DNA from: Lactuca virosa
Lineage: Eukaryota; Streptophyta; Magnoliopsida; Asterales; Asteraceae
Assembly (NCBI GenBank): GCA_928212115.1
Contig: CAKMRJ010005634.1
Span: forward strand, 180,669,446-180,733,445
Length of the DNA stretch: 64,000 bases
Reading direction: 5' to 3'
A program made the translations under genes and the position numbers. This document shows positions 23,091 to 34,301 of this stretch, piece after piece (within the stretch, counting starts at the first letter, position 1; every line of letters starts with the position of its first letter). The notes under the pieces are model-generated. The model was not told the DNA's origin, searched no databases, and worked only from the letters and a program-made list of their open reading frames with translations.

Positions 23091-23857
23091 TTGGATAAGG
23101 TGTCTAAGTCCATAACTATTTCTGGTATGTACTTGACCCGACCCGGCATGGTCCATTTGGGTTGCATGGCACCATGCAATTGGATAAACTAAAATGAGAA
23201 AAATAACCTTATGGTTTATTAATATATTATAAGTTCTAATATATTAATAATATTATTTAATTAGTTTGATCAAGAATTAATTTAGAATTAATTAAGTGAT
23301 CAAAAGATAACTAATTAAATATATGGGTAGATTATGTAAATCTTCCATATCTTATATAGTGGGCTAAGAGGCTCCATGGATTATCAAGTTGGGTTCCACC
23401 CATAGGATGCTCCATGGATGCTCCATGGGAGTTACAAACCAACCCATGGGTCATGGAAATGAAGAGTCATGCCATTAGGGTTTACATGGTGTAACCCTAG
23501 ATGTGACACACTAAAGCAACATTCTCCACCACCAAAATCGGCTACACTAAGAAACAAAGGGCTAGAGCCGATTTTGCAAGTGTAAGATTCTCTCAAAGGT
23601 TTACTCTTTGCATTTGGTGTTGTGTGAAGCATTTGAGGCATCACACTTGGGGTGCTAGGCTCACAAGGTTTCAAGGATCATAATCAACAACAAGGTAAGT
23701 TATTCTATCTTTCATTCAATTTAAAAATGTTCCCCATGTATGCTAGATAGGAATATAACCTTGGAATTCAACTTTGCATGATTATTAGACAACATAGATC
23801 CAAGGTTGTAGGGTTGCATGTACACTTAGGAAGTGTTAGAATGCTCAAAACCCATCA
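23089..23857 (+). repeat. Middle LTR of A3 (5' LTR of A3b)
   Basis: Visible from 23091 and ends CATCA at 23857. The donor AACAAGGTAAGT is at 23689-23700. It differs from both outer LTRs at the GTGTCTAAG and TATAAGTTC positions. Confidence 0.88.
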
Positions 23858-23858
23858 G

Positions 23859-23870
23859 TGGTATCAGAGC
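23859..23870 (+). other. Primer binding site of A3b
   Basis: TGGTATCAGAGC, one base after the LTR end. Confidence 0.92.
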
Positions 23871-25287
23871 CAGGTTGTTTGTTGTTTTTTTTTTTTGTGC
23901 AAACAGCTTGAAAAAAAAAAATCGTTTTTCTGTTTTCTGCTCGTATGAAGTTTGCACATTTGTTGCTGGAAATGGACTAGAAACATTACCCTAAACTGTT
24001 TTGATGTTTTAAAGCTTGTTTTAGATGGTGTAATGTTTATGCTAATCCATTTACAATGGCAATTATTAAAATTACAAGTTTTTTTTAAGTGTAATTTTTT
24101 ATTCTTGAAAGTGTTCATATTCATGTTCTTGAACTTATGAAGATTAGATGATCATAGGAATTGTTTGTAACCTTCATGGTAGTTTAATTCATGATCATAA
24201 TGTGTTTTAATGGAGTCCATAACTTGTCCTCAAGTTATGGAAACCAAAAGTCTCACTTTTATTAAAGCCATTAAAAGAACACAAGAGTTATAAAAATGAA
24301 GAGTCTTCATTTTATTACTCAATTAATTCATAAGTTATAAGAAATGAAAAGTTTTGGAAGTTTACAAAACTTGCCCTCAAGTTTTGGAACATGTAAAGTC
24401 TTGATTAAAACTTTAGTTCCAACCCTTAGAATTTTAAAAGTTAAAATTCAACCCTTATACTTTAAATATTATAAGTTACTAATATATATATGTATAACGT
24501 CAAGTCGTCTTACCGCTAGTACGCCTCATTCACGAAGCCGGTCTATAAGGGGGGTATAAGGTTGTTGCCTATAAAATGGCAACTTAATGGGTGTCCACTC
24601 TCACCCACCGCTTCCTTGATCGGTGGAGGGTCGTTAGCCGAACGGGTAAGACAAGGACTTATAAATTCTCATTAAAAGTATGATGAATATTATAAAGTAA
24701 CTAAATGCTTTTATTAAATTCCCAATCTTAGTTACTTTAGGAAAATGTGAATAAGGTGCTAATCCATGAAATTACACTTTACACTTTGTTTAAGTCGTTG
24801 GTGGAGCGTGTGTGGTTAACCGGCACACTAACTTGGACTTAACAAGGTAGGTAAAGGGTGACTTAAGGTTTACCATAGCATCGGTGGAGCGTGTGTGGTT
24901 TACCGCACATCGATTGAGTGATAAACCTTGAGGGTACCAAGTGATTTGCATGGTTACTTTCACACCTCGTTTTGTGATCCTCGGTATCCCAGTCACAAAA
25001 CTTGGAGGGCACACTCGAGATTGAAACATGCTTTGAAAAGTTCATTGAATCTCAAAGAATCTAGGAATTTCTAAGAACCAATTAAAAACCTAATATTATA
25101 TTTTCGTTTTTCATGGTGGAAATTGGTGAATCGTCATTCACCTACCTTTCAATATGGTTATAGCTTGGATTACGGCATACCTCTTCTAAGTTATAATATA
25201 TTGTGATTGGATCCTAGCCTTAATATTACATTTGGGTGTTTTTTAAGGACTCTCTTAATATCTAAACTAATCTTGTTCTCTTCTTTC
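23871..25287 (+). other. Untranslated leader of A3b
   Basis: Non-coding, 1.4 kb. It contains the GTTAGCCGAACGGGT block (24631-24650) and two copies of the GTGTGTGGTTNACCGGCACA motif (24808-24827; 24890-24910, one base shorter). A short ATATATAT tract lies at 24481. Confidence 0.78.
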
Positions 25288-25289
25288 AG

Positions 25290-26402
25290 ATGTCTTCAAA
25301 CAATGCTGCTTCTGGCTCTAATCCTAATGGCTCCTTTACCCTTATGAACTTGGTGGGAAAGTCACTTTTGATGGATCCAACTTCAATGAATGGATCAGAA
25401 ACATCAGGATGATTACCCGCTACGAGGACAAATAATGTCCTTGACAAGGAGCTTAAGGAGATTGATGAGACCACTGCAACTCCCCAGGAGATCGCTGACT
25501 TCCGGGCACATGAAAGGGATGCTACAAAAGTGGCATGCATCATGTTGGCCACCATGACAGCGGAACTCCAAAAGTCCTATGAGGACTTCTACCCTTTTGA
25601 AATGCACCAAGATCTGATGGAAAGATACCATCAAAGTGCACGACAAGAGAGGTATGAAATCATATGCTCTATCATAACAACCATGATGAAGGACGGGGAA
25701 TCCGTCACGAGCCACATGCAGAAAATGCAAAGGTATGTGGATCGGTTGCTGAAGCTTAATGTGAACTTCCCTGAGGAGCTTGCAATAGATATCATTTTGC
25801 ACTCCTTACCATCGTGCTATGATCAATTCCGCATGACATATCACATGAATAAGGAAGAGGTCACACTCAGCAAACTTCAGGGACTCCTCAAGACCGCAGA
25901 AACAGGTCTTAAGGGTAAGTCGGTTGTTAACACTCCTACTCCAAACTCCGCCCCGGTTTTGGCAATCGGGAAAGGTAGAGGGAAGAAGAGGAAGAGCTCT
26001 TCGAAGGGTACCAAGGCTAGGACCCTTGATGGCTCTTCTTCAAGTGGAACCAAGAAAGGTTTTGTCACTCCTTCTTCTGACCCTAAAGAGGCTGAATGCT
26101 TCTATTGCCATGAAAAGTCACATTGGAAGCGGAACTGCCCAAAGTACCAGCAAGATGTGAAGGATGGGAAAGTTAAACCCAACCATGCAGGTATTTACAC
26201 TATCTTATCTAATAACTCACCCCATTCTAACTCTTGGGTCCTTGATACCGGTTGTGGTATTCATATCTGTTCTGATTTGCAGGGACTAAGAAGAAGTGAG
26301 AATGTGGAGCATGGAAGAATAAACTTAATCATGGGGAATAGGAAAGCTTTACCTGTCACCAAGATTGGAGTTTATACTTTATCGCTAAGTAGTGGGTTTT
26401 AG
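25290..26402 (+). pseudogene. Copia gag and protease (A3b)
   Basis: Start ATG after CTTTCAG. The gag UBN2-type domain (VACIMLATMTAELQKSYED, HQDLMERYHQSARQERYE) is followed by GKGRGKKRK and an intact zinc knuckle, CFYCHEKSHWKRNC (26097-26138). The protease motif LDTGCGIHIC (about 26240) keeps the catalytic Asp, unlike A1 and A2. One-base changes break the frame near 25350 and 25435, and an extra T breaks it at about 26400. From 25442 to 26402 the frame is open. This is the best-preserved gag of the family here. Confidence 0.9.
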
Positions 26403-27328
26403 TTTAGATTTGAATAAATGTTGTTATTCGCCAGAAATGGCAAAATATTATTTCCTTTCATGCATTGTATAAACAAGGTTTCACCTTTTCATTTGATAAT
26501 GAAGTTGGTTCGATTAATGCTTTCTTTAATAATGTTCTTTATTTTAAAGCATTACCTTGTGATGGTGTGTATGAAACTGTATCTGTGGTTGATAACTTAG
26601 GAAATAATGTATTGTGTATTGATTCTGTTAATGATAATAACTTGGATAAAGCATCATTATGGCATTGTCGTCTTGGACATATAAGCAAGAAACGCATAGG
26701 CCAACTCCAAAAGGATGGAGTATTGGAGTCATTTGACCTAAAGTCAGATGATAGTTGCGAATCATGCTTACTTGGAAAAATGACAAAGTCACCCTTCACA
26801 GGTTCTTGTGAGAGGGGTGAAGGTTTGTTGGATCTTATACACACGGATGTGTGTGGGGCCTTCAAACATGCCACAAGGGATGCTAATCGTTATTATTTGA
26901 CTTTTACTGATGATTACAGTAGATATGGATATGTCTACTTAATCAAGCATAAGTCAGAGACTTTTGAGAGGTTTAAAGAGTTTAAACAGGAAGTCGAGAA
27001 TCAATTGGGCAGGAACATTAAGATGCTTCGATCCGATCGAGGTGGTGAGTATCTTAGTTCAGAGTTCCTCGACTATCTTAGGGAATGTGGGATTGTCTCA
27101 CAATTGACACCTCCCAGGACACCGCAGTTGAATGGTGTAGCTGAGAGGCGTAATCGAACCTTGTTGGATATGGTTCGTTCCATGATGAGTCGAGCTTCGC
27201 TACCAATCTCATTTTGGGGGTATGCCTTAGAGACTGCCGCCCATATCCTTAATCTAGTTCCCACAAAGAAAGTTGCCAAAACTCCTCATGAGATGTGGAC
27301 TGGTAAAGTACCCAAAAGACCACATTAA
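26403..27328 (+). pseudogene. Copia integrase (A3b)
   Basis: Open from 26465 for 287 codons. The pre-integrase finger (LWHCRLGHISKKR, CESC) and the full integrase triad are intact: HTDVCG, RSDRGGEYL and NGVAERRNR. ISFWGYALETAAHILN follows. A small deletion at about 27313 shifts the frame. Confidence 0.92.
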
Positions 27329-28765
27329 GATTTGGGGTTGCGAGGCTTTCGTGAGACGCGAGACTCATGATAAGCTCGAACCTCGAAGTGAGAGTGTATT
27401 TTCATCGGCTACCCACAGAAATCCTTTGGTTACCTCTTCTACAGACCTAGTGAGAATGTGGTCTTTGTAGCTAGGAGGGCTTTCTTTCGAGAGAGAGAGA
27501 GTTCATAAGCCAAGGAGACAGTGGGAGGCAAGTTGACCTTGAAGAAATTCAAGAGTCAAGTGGTGAAGGAACTTCAAACCCTAGCACTCAACTTGAGGAG
27601 GAAACTTTGTTGAGCCAATTGACAAGTCTGTACCTCTGAGGCGTTCCACAAGGGTTAGGAATGCACCTGAGCATTACTATGGATTCCATATTACTGCGGA
27701 AGGTGATACACTTATCAGTGATGAGACACTGATAGGTCTGGATGAACCTAACAGTTACGCGGGAAGCCATGGCAGGCCCTGAGTCAGCCAAGTGGAAAGA
27801 GGCACTGGACAGCGAATACAGTCCATGTATGACAATCAAGTTTGGAACTTGGTTGAGCAATTGTTACCAGGTCGTACGACTGTTATGGTTGCAAATGGAT
27901 CTTCAAGAGAGACCAACCTGGATGGTAATGTACACATTATAAGGCACGACTGGTTACAAAGGGTTTTCACAAACTCGGGAGTTGATTATGATGAGACCTT
28001 TTCTCCAGGGCCAAGATTAAGTCTATTAGGGTTCTGTTAGCCATAGCTGCATTTCATGACTATGAAATATGGCAAATGGATGTCAAAACCGCTTTCCTTA
28101 ATGGAAAGTTCGCTGAGGATGTTTACATGAGTTAGCCAGAGGGTTTTGTCAATACATAGTACCCTAATAAAGTGTGTAAGCTTGAGAAATCCATTTATGG
28201 GTTAAAGCAAGCACCTCACAGATGGAATCTTTGCTTGATGAGAAAGTCAAGGAATTTGGCTTTTCTAGGAGTGAAGATGAATCTTGTGTATATGTCAAGG
28301 CTAGTGGGAGTATAGTTAGCTTTTTGGTATTGTATGTGGATGACATACTACTCATAGGAAATGACATCCCAACTCTGCAGGAAGTTTAGGTCCTGGCTTG
28401 GGAAGTGTTTCTCTATGAAGGACCTAGGAGAAGCTGCCTATATTCTAGGGATAAGGATCTTGAGAGACCGGAGTAAAAAACTAATTGGACTTAGTCAGAG
28501 TACTTACTTGGATAAGGTGTTGAAGAGATTCGGCATGCAGGACTCCAAGAAAGGAGAGTTACCCATCCAGAGTAACGCCAGATTGAGTAAGACACAAAGC
28601 CCTAGTACTGAGGCTGAGATAGCAGAAATGAGCCGAATACCTTATGCTTCGGCTGTAGGATCGATCATGTATGCTATGACGTGTACTCGACCTGATGTAG
28701 CCTTTTCTTTGAGCATGGTTAGCAGGTATCATGGAACCCTGGCAAGGCACACTGGACTGCGGTAA
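27329..28765 (+). pseudogene. Copia integrase end and RT (A3b), frameshifted
   Basis: The integrase tail (KIWGCEAFVRRETHDKLEPR) and RT are present but broken by many one-base indels between 27313 and 28240. Two TAG stops (about 28134 and 28157) are shared with A3a. The RT catalytic YVDD is intact (about 28335). The thumb region (WLGKCFSMKDLGEAAYILGI) is open from 28361 to 28765. Confidence 0.88.
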
Positions 28766-29325
28766 AGAATATCCTCAAGTACCTATGGAGGACTAAGGAC
28801 TGGGTCCTTACCCTCGGTGGGAGTGAAGACTTGAGAGTTGTAGGGTATAGTGATGCTAGCTTTCAGTCTGATAGGTATAATTTCCACTCTCAGTCAGGCT
28901 GGGTCTTTACCTTAAATGGAGGAGCAATTTCTTGGAAGAGTTCCAAGCAAGAGACAGTGGCTGATTCAACTTGCGAATCAGAGTATATAGCCGCTAGCGA
29001 GGCAGCAAAGGAGGCGATATGGCTGAAGAACTTCATTGGAGACCTTGGAGTTGTACCAGCTATTAAAGAGCCAATGGAAATTTTTTGTGATAGTGAAAGT
29101 ACAGTTGCCTTAGCCAAGGAACCAAGGGATCACGGGAGATCCAGACACATCGACAGAAAATACCATTTCATCAGACATCGAATAGAAGAAGGACTCCTCG
29201 TGGCAAAGAGGGTATCATCGAATGAGAATCCAGCAGATCCCCTCACGAAGGGACTTACTCGGGTTAAGCATCTACAGCATGCTCGGAGCATAGGGCTGAA
29301 GGATGATATTAGATTTAGTAGTTAG
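28766..29325 (+). pseudogene. Copia RNase H (A3b), nearly intact
   Basis: An open section with YSDASFQSDRYN (Asp), TCESEYIAASEAAKEAIW (Glu), FCDSESTVALAKEP (Asp) and RHIDRKYHFIRHRIEEG. It ends ENPADPLTKGL and a stop at 29325. It degrades the RNA strand during reverse transcription. All catalytic acids are present. Only the junction near 28760 is frameshifted. Confidence 0.9.
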
Positions 29326-30131
29326 ATAACCTTGAAATTTGTAAAGTGTAATTGACATTAGATGATGAATAAAAAGTGTTTTATTTATGAGTAAAGTGTT
29401 GCTATCTCTTTTTCGATCGTTTACTATATTTATTTTGCATGTTTTGACTTCCAGAATAATTATGTTTGGTATATCATATTATTCGAACCTCCACAGTCGG
29501 TCATATGTCGGAAGTAGGTATGAATCAAGACTGTCATGATTGGTTGCAGAGGTCTAAGTTGTTGGACATGGCTACAACACTCATGAGTGCTCATAAGTTC
29601 TGAGCATTGGACTCAACCCACGCTCACTGGAATCACTTCATGGAATTTATCTCGAGTGATCGTGAGACGGTAATATCATATAAGTCTTCAAACCTAGAGA
29701 TATGATTTGTTACTTATGAGTTGGTTATGCATTGATTGTACGTTAACGCATTGGTAACTCGATGTTATAAAACGTGCTTTTGTGTATAATTCAATGAGTG
29801 GTAGAACAAACATATGAGTCGAAGTTTATCTGTTCCTTCTTGGATTAGAAGCTGATATCTGGGCCCCTCGATGATTTTGTTTTGACCTATGTACCGGGCC
29901 CGGTCAGAACTAAGTTGATGTGTTCAATTAAGTTCTTTGTCAAACAAATCGGAAATCGGGAAACAAACTGCTGGACAATCTGACATTGTTCCAGATGATT
30001 ATATGAACAGAGGATTATATGATCACTTATCATCATCTTCTCAGTTCCGATAGACCTTGAAAGAGCTACGATTGCCGATCGGTTCCTGAAGTATTGCAGT
30101 TATAGTTATTAGACTGATCCAAGTGGGAGAC
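29326..30131 (+). other. 3' non-coding region and polypurine tract of A3b
   Basis: Conserved with A2 14554-15393, no ORF. It ends with the purine tract CCAAGTGGGAGAC before the LTR. Confidence 0.75.
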
Positions 30132-30893
30132 TGTTGGATAAGGTGTATAAGTCCATAACTATTTCTGGTATGTACTTGACCCGACCCGGCATGGTCCATT
30201 TGGGTTGCATGGCACCATGCAATTGGATAAACTAAAATGAGAGAAATAACACTTATGGTTTATTAATATATTATAACTTCTAATATATTAATAATATTAT
30301 TTAATTAGTTTGATCAAGAATTAATTTAGAATTAATTAAGTGATCAAAAGATAACTAATTAAATATATGGGTAGATTATGTAAATCTTCCATATCTTATA
30401 TAGTGGGCTAAGAGGCTCCATGGATTATCAAGTTGGGTTCCACCCATAGGATGCTCCATGGGAGTTACAAACCCATGGGTCATGGAAATGAAGAGTCATG
30501 CCACATTAGGGTTTACATGGTGTAACCCTAGATGTGACACACTATATAAGCAACATGTTCTCCACCAAAATCGGCGGCACTAAGAAACAAGAGGGCTAGA
30601 GCCGATTTTGCAAGTGTAAGATTCTCTCAAAGTTTACTTCTTTGCATTTGGTGTTGTGTGAAGCATTTGAGGCATCACACTTGGGGTGCTAGGCTCACAA
30701 GGTTTCAAGGATCATAATCAACAACAAGGTAAGTTATTCAATCTTTCATTCAAGTTAAAAATGTTCCCCATGTATGCTAGATAGGAATATAACCTTGGAA
30801 TTCAACTTTGCATGATTATTAGACAAACATAGATCCAAGGTTATTAGGGTTGCATGTACACTTAGGAAGTGTTAGAATGCTCAAAACCCATCA
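30132..30893 (+). repeat. Last LTR of A3
   Basis: 762 bp, TG...CA, followed by ATGCC. The TATATAA box is near 30543 and the donor AACAAGGTAAGT near 30723-30734. Confidence 0.93.
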
Positions 30894-31585
30894 ATGCCAT
30901 GACAGACAAATTAGTCAGTATTAAGCATGGTTGTAACAACGCACATAGAGATCAATACCATCTGAATATTACAGAATACAAATAGAAATCGTGGCGACAC
31001 AAAACGTACACACACTAATACTTGGTCTTAGGGTTTTAAGACTACATTACTTTTATAATCAGAAAATATCGGATTTTCTGGGGGAAAAATATACATTTGC
31101 ACACTGCCTTAAATTTATAACAAATAGGATTTTTGGGAACTTATTTGTACATATTTTCTACAATGGAAACCACACATGCATTAATACTTGATTTGATACA
31201 TCATTTTCAAACTCTTTTGCAGAAAATATCGGATTTTCTGGTGTTGTACTATCGATACAAAACTTTTCATTTAAGATACTCTTATGAACTCACCAACATT
31301 GTTATGTTGACCGTTCTCAAAATAACTTGTATTCTCAGGAACTCATTAAGCGGAAGAATCAACAAGAATATGGATTTTGTTTTGTGTACTGTTAAACATC
31401 GTACTTTGAATGTTATGGTCATGTAATTTAAAATATTTTACTTGATGTGAGCAATGACAATTGTATTATATTATGCATGGTGATGATGATGTTATGTTTC
31501 ATTTATATTCATTGTAATGATATTTCAAGATGAAGTCACGCACAAGCCCCCGGACATTTCCGCCGTCTGGTTCGGGGGTGTGACA
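30894..31585 (+). repeat. G1 3' LTR, last segment
   Basis: The rest of the G1 LTR after the A3 insertion. It ends in the conserved CCCCCGGACATTTCCGCC...GGGGGTGTGACA block, which matches the G2 LTR end (48345-48385). Short ORFs at 30991-31426 have no recognisable product. Confidence 0.82.
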
Positions 31586-31864
31586 CCGAATGATCTGCTC
31601 TATTGCAATTACCTTGCTTCCTTTAACAATAGCTTCAACAGACATTGAGCCATCATTCCTCTTTTTCACTACTGCAATCTTCTAGAACTCTTTAAACAGG
31701 CTTTGGTTGATCGCTGGATTTAGAGTCAAAGCAGCAGCTAAGCAGCATTTCTTTAAACCATGGATGATGGACTTGACGTCACCATGAGCTGCAGGAGGGT
31801 CAACCAAAAAGATCGCGAAATTGTGACTATCAGCAAACTTGAGTCCATCCATTTTGATCCGCAC
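31586..31864 (-). pseudogene. Coding-like fragment of unknown, possibly host, gene
   Basis: Directly next to the G1 LTR end, the minus strand encodes MDGLKFADSHNFAIFLVDPP and SIIHGLKKCCLAAALTL. A TAG at about 31682 follows, and the same frame then runs on as KKRNDGSMSVEAIVKGSKVI to the LTR border. The codon use and sequence do not look like gag or pol. An AG (TTGGTTAAG) just upstream of the reading frame could be an acceptor. I do not recognise the family. It may be an exon of a disrupted gene or a captured fragment. Confidence 0.35.
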
Positions 31865-32600
31865 TTAACCAAGCCAAGTGAGAAAACAATGTATTTAATC
31901 ATTTAAGACTAAGGTTTTACTCATGTAACAATTTAATTAGGCTTTAATGGTGATTAGGTGTTAAAAACAGTTTTTAATGTCCAAAAATTGAGTATACGGT
32001 CAGATAAGGAGTTTACGGCCGTAAACGAGTGTACGGCTGTAAGCCCTTTAATGGCCGTAAACAACTCATGAATCGTAAACGCCGAAAGATTCAATTTCTT
32101 CGATTAATCCTTCGATTCAAGGTCGTTTTACTGTTAAAATGACATTTTGATGATCACCATGGGCATACCTACAAACATAAACAAGGAATTTCAAGTTATA
32201 AACACAAAGATAGGTGGATCGATGAACAACCTTTGAGAGGATTTGAAGGAGTTTACGGCCGTAGAAAGAAAAATGAGAGTAAAGGAGTGTACAACCAGAC
32301 TTAACACCTTATATACCCGGACCCAAGACCCGGTCCAAAACCCATGGACTACAACCCAAAAAGCTTCAAATATTAAGCCCAATACCCAAAAACAATTAAA
32401 AATAATGCATTTTGAGTACTAAAAAATAAAATAAAAATAAAATAAAAATAAAAATGAAACAAATTCTAAAAATTAAACTAAACAAAATTTTAATTTTTTT
32501 TAATTTTGATTTTTATCAAGATAAAAATAAAAATAAATATAAAAATAAAATTAGAAATTAAAATGAATTACCACTAATTTCACCTCAACTAACGCTAATA
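31865..32600 (-). other. Non-coding LTR-like or promoter-like segment
   Basis: No gene. It has a CCGTAAAC/GTTTACGG cluster (31995-32075, 32250-32265), including the perfect palindrome GTTTACGGCCGTAAAC at 32012-32027. A TATATAAG-type box lies on the minus strand near 32317, then an A-rich low-complexity tract (32400-32560). It may be a diverged 3' LTR of S1 or the upstream region of the adjacent fragment. Confidence 0.4.
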
Positions 32601-33650
32601 ATATTTTTATGAGATTGGGATCAAAGTTTTTAGACAGTCCAAATCCGTTTATCGGTACCTCTACCCTCATGTCTAGATCTGGTCGATCGCTAGTATTGTG
32701 GTCCACTTATACACGAAAGATTGTGAATTTTGACATACTATAAATGACAAGGCATTGTGACCTTACGTTTCTAGATAAAACTCCTAAGGACCATTCATCT
32801 GACGACGGACAAGGATATTGTTGTCCACCTAAATTGAGCAGGGAGATATACAGACAACTTAGTGATTGTTCAATTTTAAATGTACTAGAACATGTTTCCC
32901 GCTTCCTGACATACCCCAATAATCAGGGACTTCCAAAGTACTCCTTACTTTAGGTGGGCAGACAATTATTATGGGAGAAGTCAGATTTAGAATGCATATT
33001 CTATACACCCAGGTCGGATCTCTTCCAATCTCGCAGAGGGTGAAACATATGACTAACCAGATTTAGAGGGATTGAGAAGTAGAATGGTGCATATGCTCTG
33101 TACCAGGTCGAATGTATTTCAATCACGCAAAGGAGACAACATATGGCTAACAAATAGGAAGAATTGCATAGATAGAAGATGCAGACAAATAGAATTGCAT
33201 ATGTTGCAGTCCAGGTCGGATGTATTTCAATCAAACAGAGGAGGCAACATATAACTAACAGAAGGAAAGCAAGAAAATAATTTCCTACAGACCTACTTTA
33301 TCGGAATTCCCCCGTCGCCCCGTCAGTACCAGAATTAAGGACAGAGTTCGTACATCAAGGAAGAGTTAAACCACGGTTCTAGATACGGATTGCTTTAGTG
33401 TGACCGGTGGATTCTCATGTATATCTCCCTGCTCAACCTACCCAAGCATCGTATTGTCAGGCTAAACGGAACTATCTAAGTCAAGGTTTGTCAAGTCTCT
33501 AGATTCCTTAAGTTCATCTATACCTAGTCAAGTCCATTTAAATCTTTCGTGCCTACCAGCGCATCAAACACAGAGCCTAGAAAATTCAACTTTGGTACAT
33601 TACACAGATTCAAATTGCATGTTATCACATGAATATATCACTTCCCAACA
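32601..33650. other. Non-coding region with tandem and inverted repeats
   Basis: No coding evidence. It holds three imperfect ~105-bp units (about 33008-33255), each with CCAGGTCGNATNTNTTNCAATC and AACATATNNCTAAC. It also has a perfect 19-bp inverted repeat (32834-32852 against 33418-33436). It probably belongs to the post-pol region of S1. Confidence 0.6.
33008..33255. repeat. Three imperfect ~105-bp tandem repeats
   Basis: Units start at about 33008, 33103 and 33210 with the CAGGTCGGATGTATTTCAAT theme and end in the ACATATGGCTAACA theme. Differences are substitutions and short indels. Confidence 0.65.
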
Positions 33651-33794
33651 CAACACTTACAAAAATGTAATTGTTTTTGGAATTTTTAGTTTTTTAATTT
33701 TTGTTTGGTTTTTGTTGAATTTCTCCCCCCTAAATTTGTGCATTGATGAGAATGAAAATTAAATGCGCAAATTTAAAGTAACCTAAAACAAAAA

Positions 33795-34301
33795 TTAGTC
33801 CTCAAAGCGAATCATTTTTAAAAATCCCACAAGCACATGGAATCGTGCTTTGTTAAACGGTTTTGTGAACAGATTCACCACATTATTAGCAGTGGGAACC
33901 TGTTCCAACCGAATGAGCGAACGCTCATAACAGTCTCTGATAAAGTGAATTTTGATGTCGATGTGCTTGGTTTTCGAGTGTTGGACCGGATTTTTAGCAA
34001 TTTATATTGCAGCTTCATTATCACAAAAAATAGGGGTTTCTAGAAAATTCAAACTGTAATCCAATAATTGTTGTTTTATCCAGATAACTTGAGAACATCA
34101 GGCAGAAGCAGCTACGTATTCCGCCTCTGCCGTTGAGGTTGAGACTGTATGTTGTTTCTTGCACTGCCATGACACCAGCCTATCTCCAAGAAATTGACAT
34201 CCGCCAGACGTTGATTTCCTGTCAAGCTCACAGCGTCCATAATTACTGTCAGCAAAAGCATATAAATCAAATTCAGAATTTTTTGGGTACCAAAGACCCA
34301 A
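33795..34301 (-). pseudogene. Copia RNase H (S1)
   Basis: The minus strand shows LYAFADSNYGRCELDRKSTS (Asp), GGCQFLGDRLVSWQCKKQ and STAEAEYVAASA (Glu), then a stop. The C-terminal KTKHIDIKIHFIRDC and FTKPFN segments follow to a stop at 33795-33797. DRKSTSGGCQFLG is typical of plant Copia RNase H. Confidence 0.88.

Larger units (their letters stand above)
23695..25289 (+). other. Predicted 5'-leader intron of A3b (1595 bp)
   Basis: The donor AAG/GTAAGT at 23695 is a perfect plant consensus. The acceptor CTTGTTCTCTTCTTTCAG ends at 25289, with the gag ATG immediately after. The intron would remove 163 bp of LTR, the primer binding site and the leader. Homologous pairs lie at 18289-19877 (A3a) and 4221-2655 (A1). 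The A2 pair is 8832-10533, with its donor mutated. Confidence 0.55.
17687..30893 (+). mobile_element. Family A Copia element A3, assembled with a doubled internal region
   Basis: The outer LTRs (17687-18454, 30132-30893) are flanked by the target duplication ATGCC (17682-17686, 30894-30898). They share private variants (GGTGTATAAG; TTATAACTTC) against the middle LTR. Between them lie a first internal copy (A3a, to 23077), 13 N, a middle LTR missing its first bases and a second internal copy (A3b). A3a and A3b share private stop codons. This is either a tandem LTR-recombination product or one element collapsed/duplicated by assembly. Confidence 0.85.
4853..31585 (+). mobile_element. Ty3/Gypsy chromovirus-type element G1, 3' part, host of nested insertions
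   Basis: The RT end, RNase H, integrase and chromodomain lie on the + strand at 4853-7131, followed by a polypurine tract and an LTR starting TGTCACAAC at 7184. The LTR is split by A2 and A3 and ends GGGGGTGTGACA at 31585. This matches the LTR end of G2 at 48385. Removing the two Copia insertions leaves an LTR of about 3.25 kb. The long LTR plus chromodomain fits the Tekay/Del lineage (inference). The 5' part is outside the window beyond A1. Confidence 0.88.

Noticed and set aside
31586..31864. Naming a specific host gene for this fragment
   Set aside because: I could not match it to a family with confidence from memory and did not want to invent a function.
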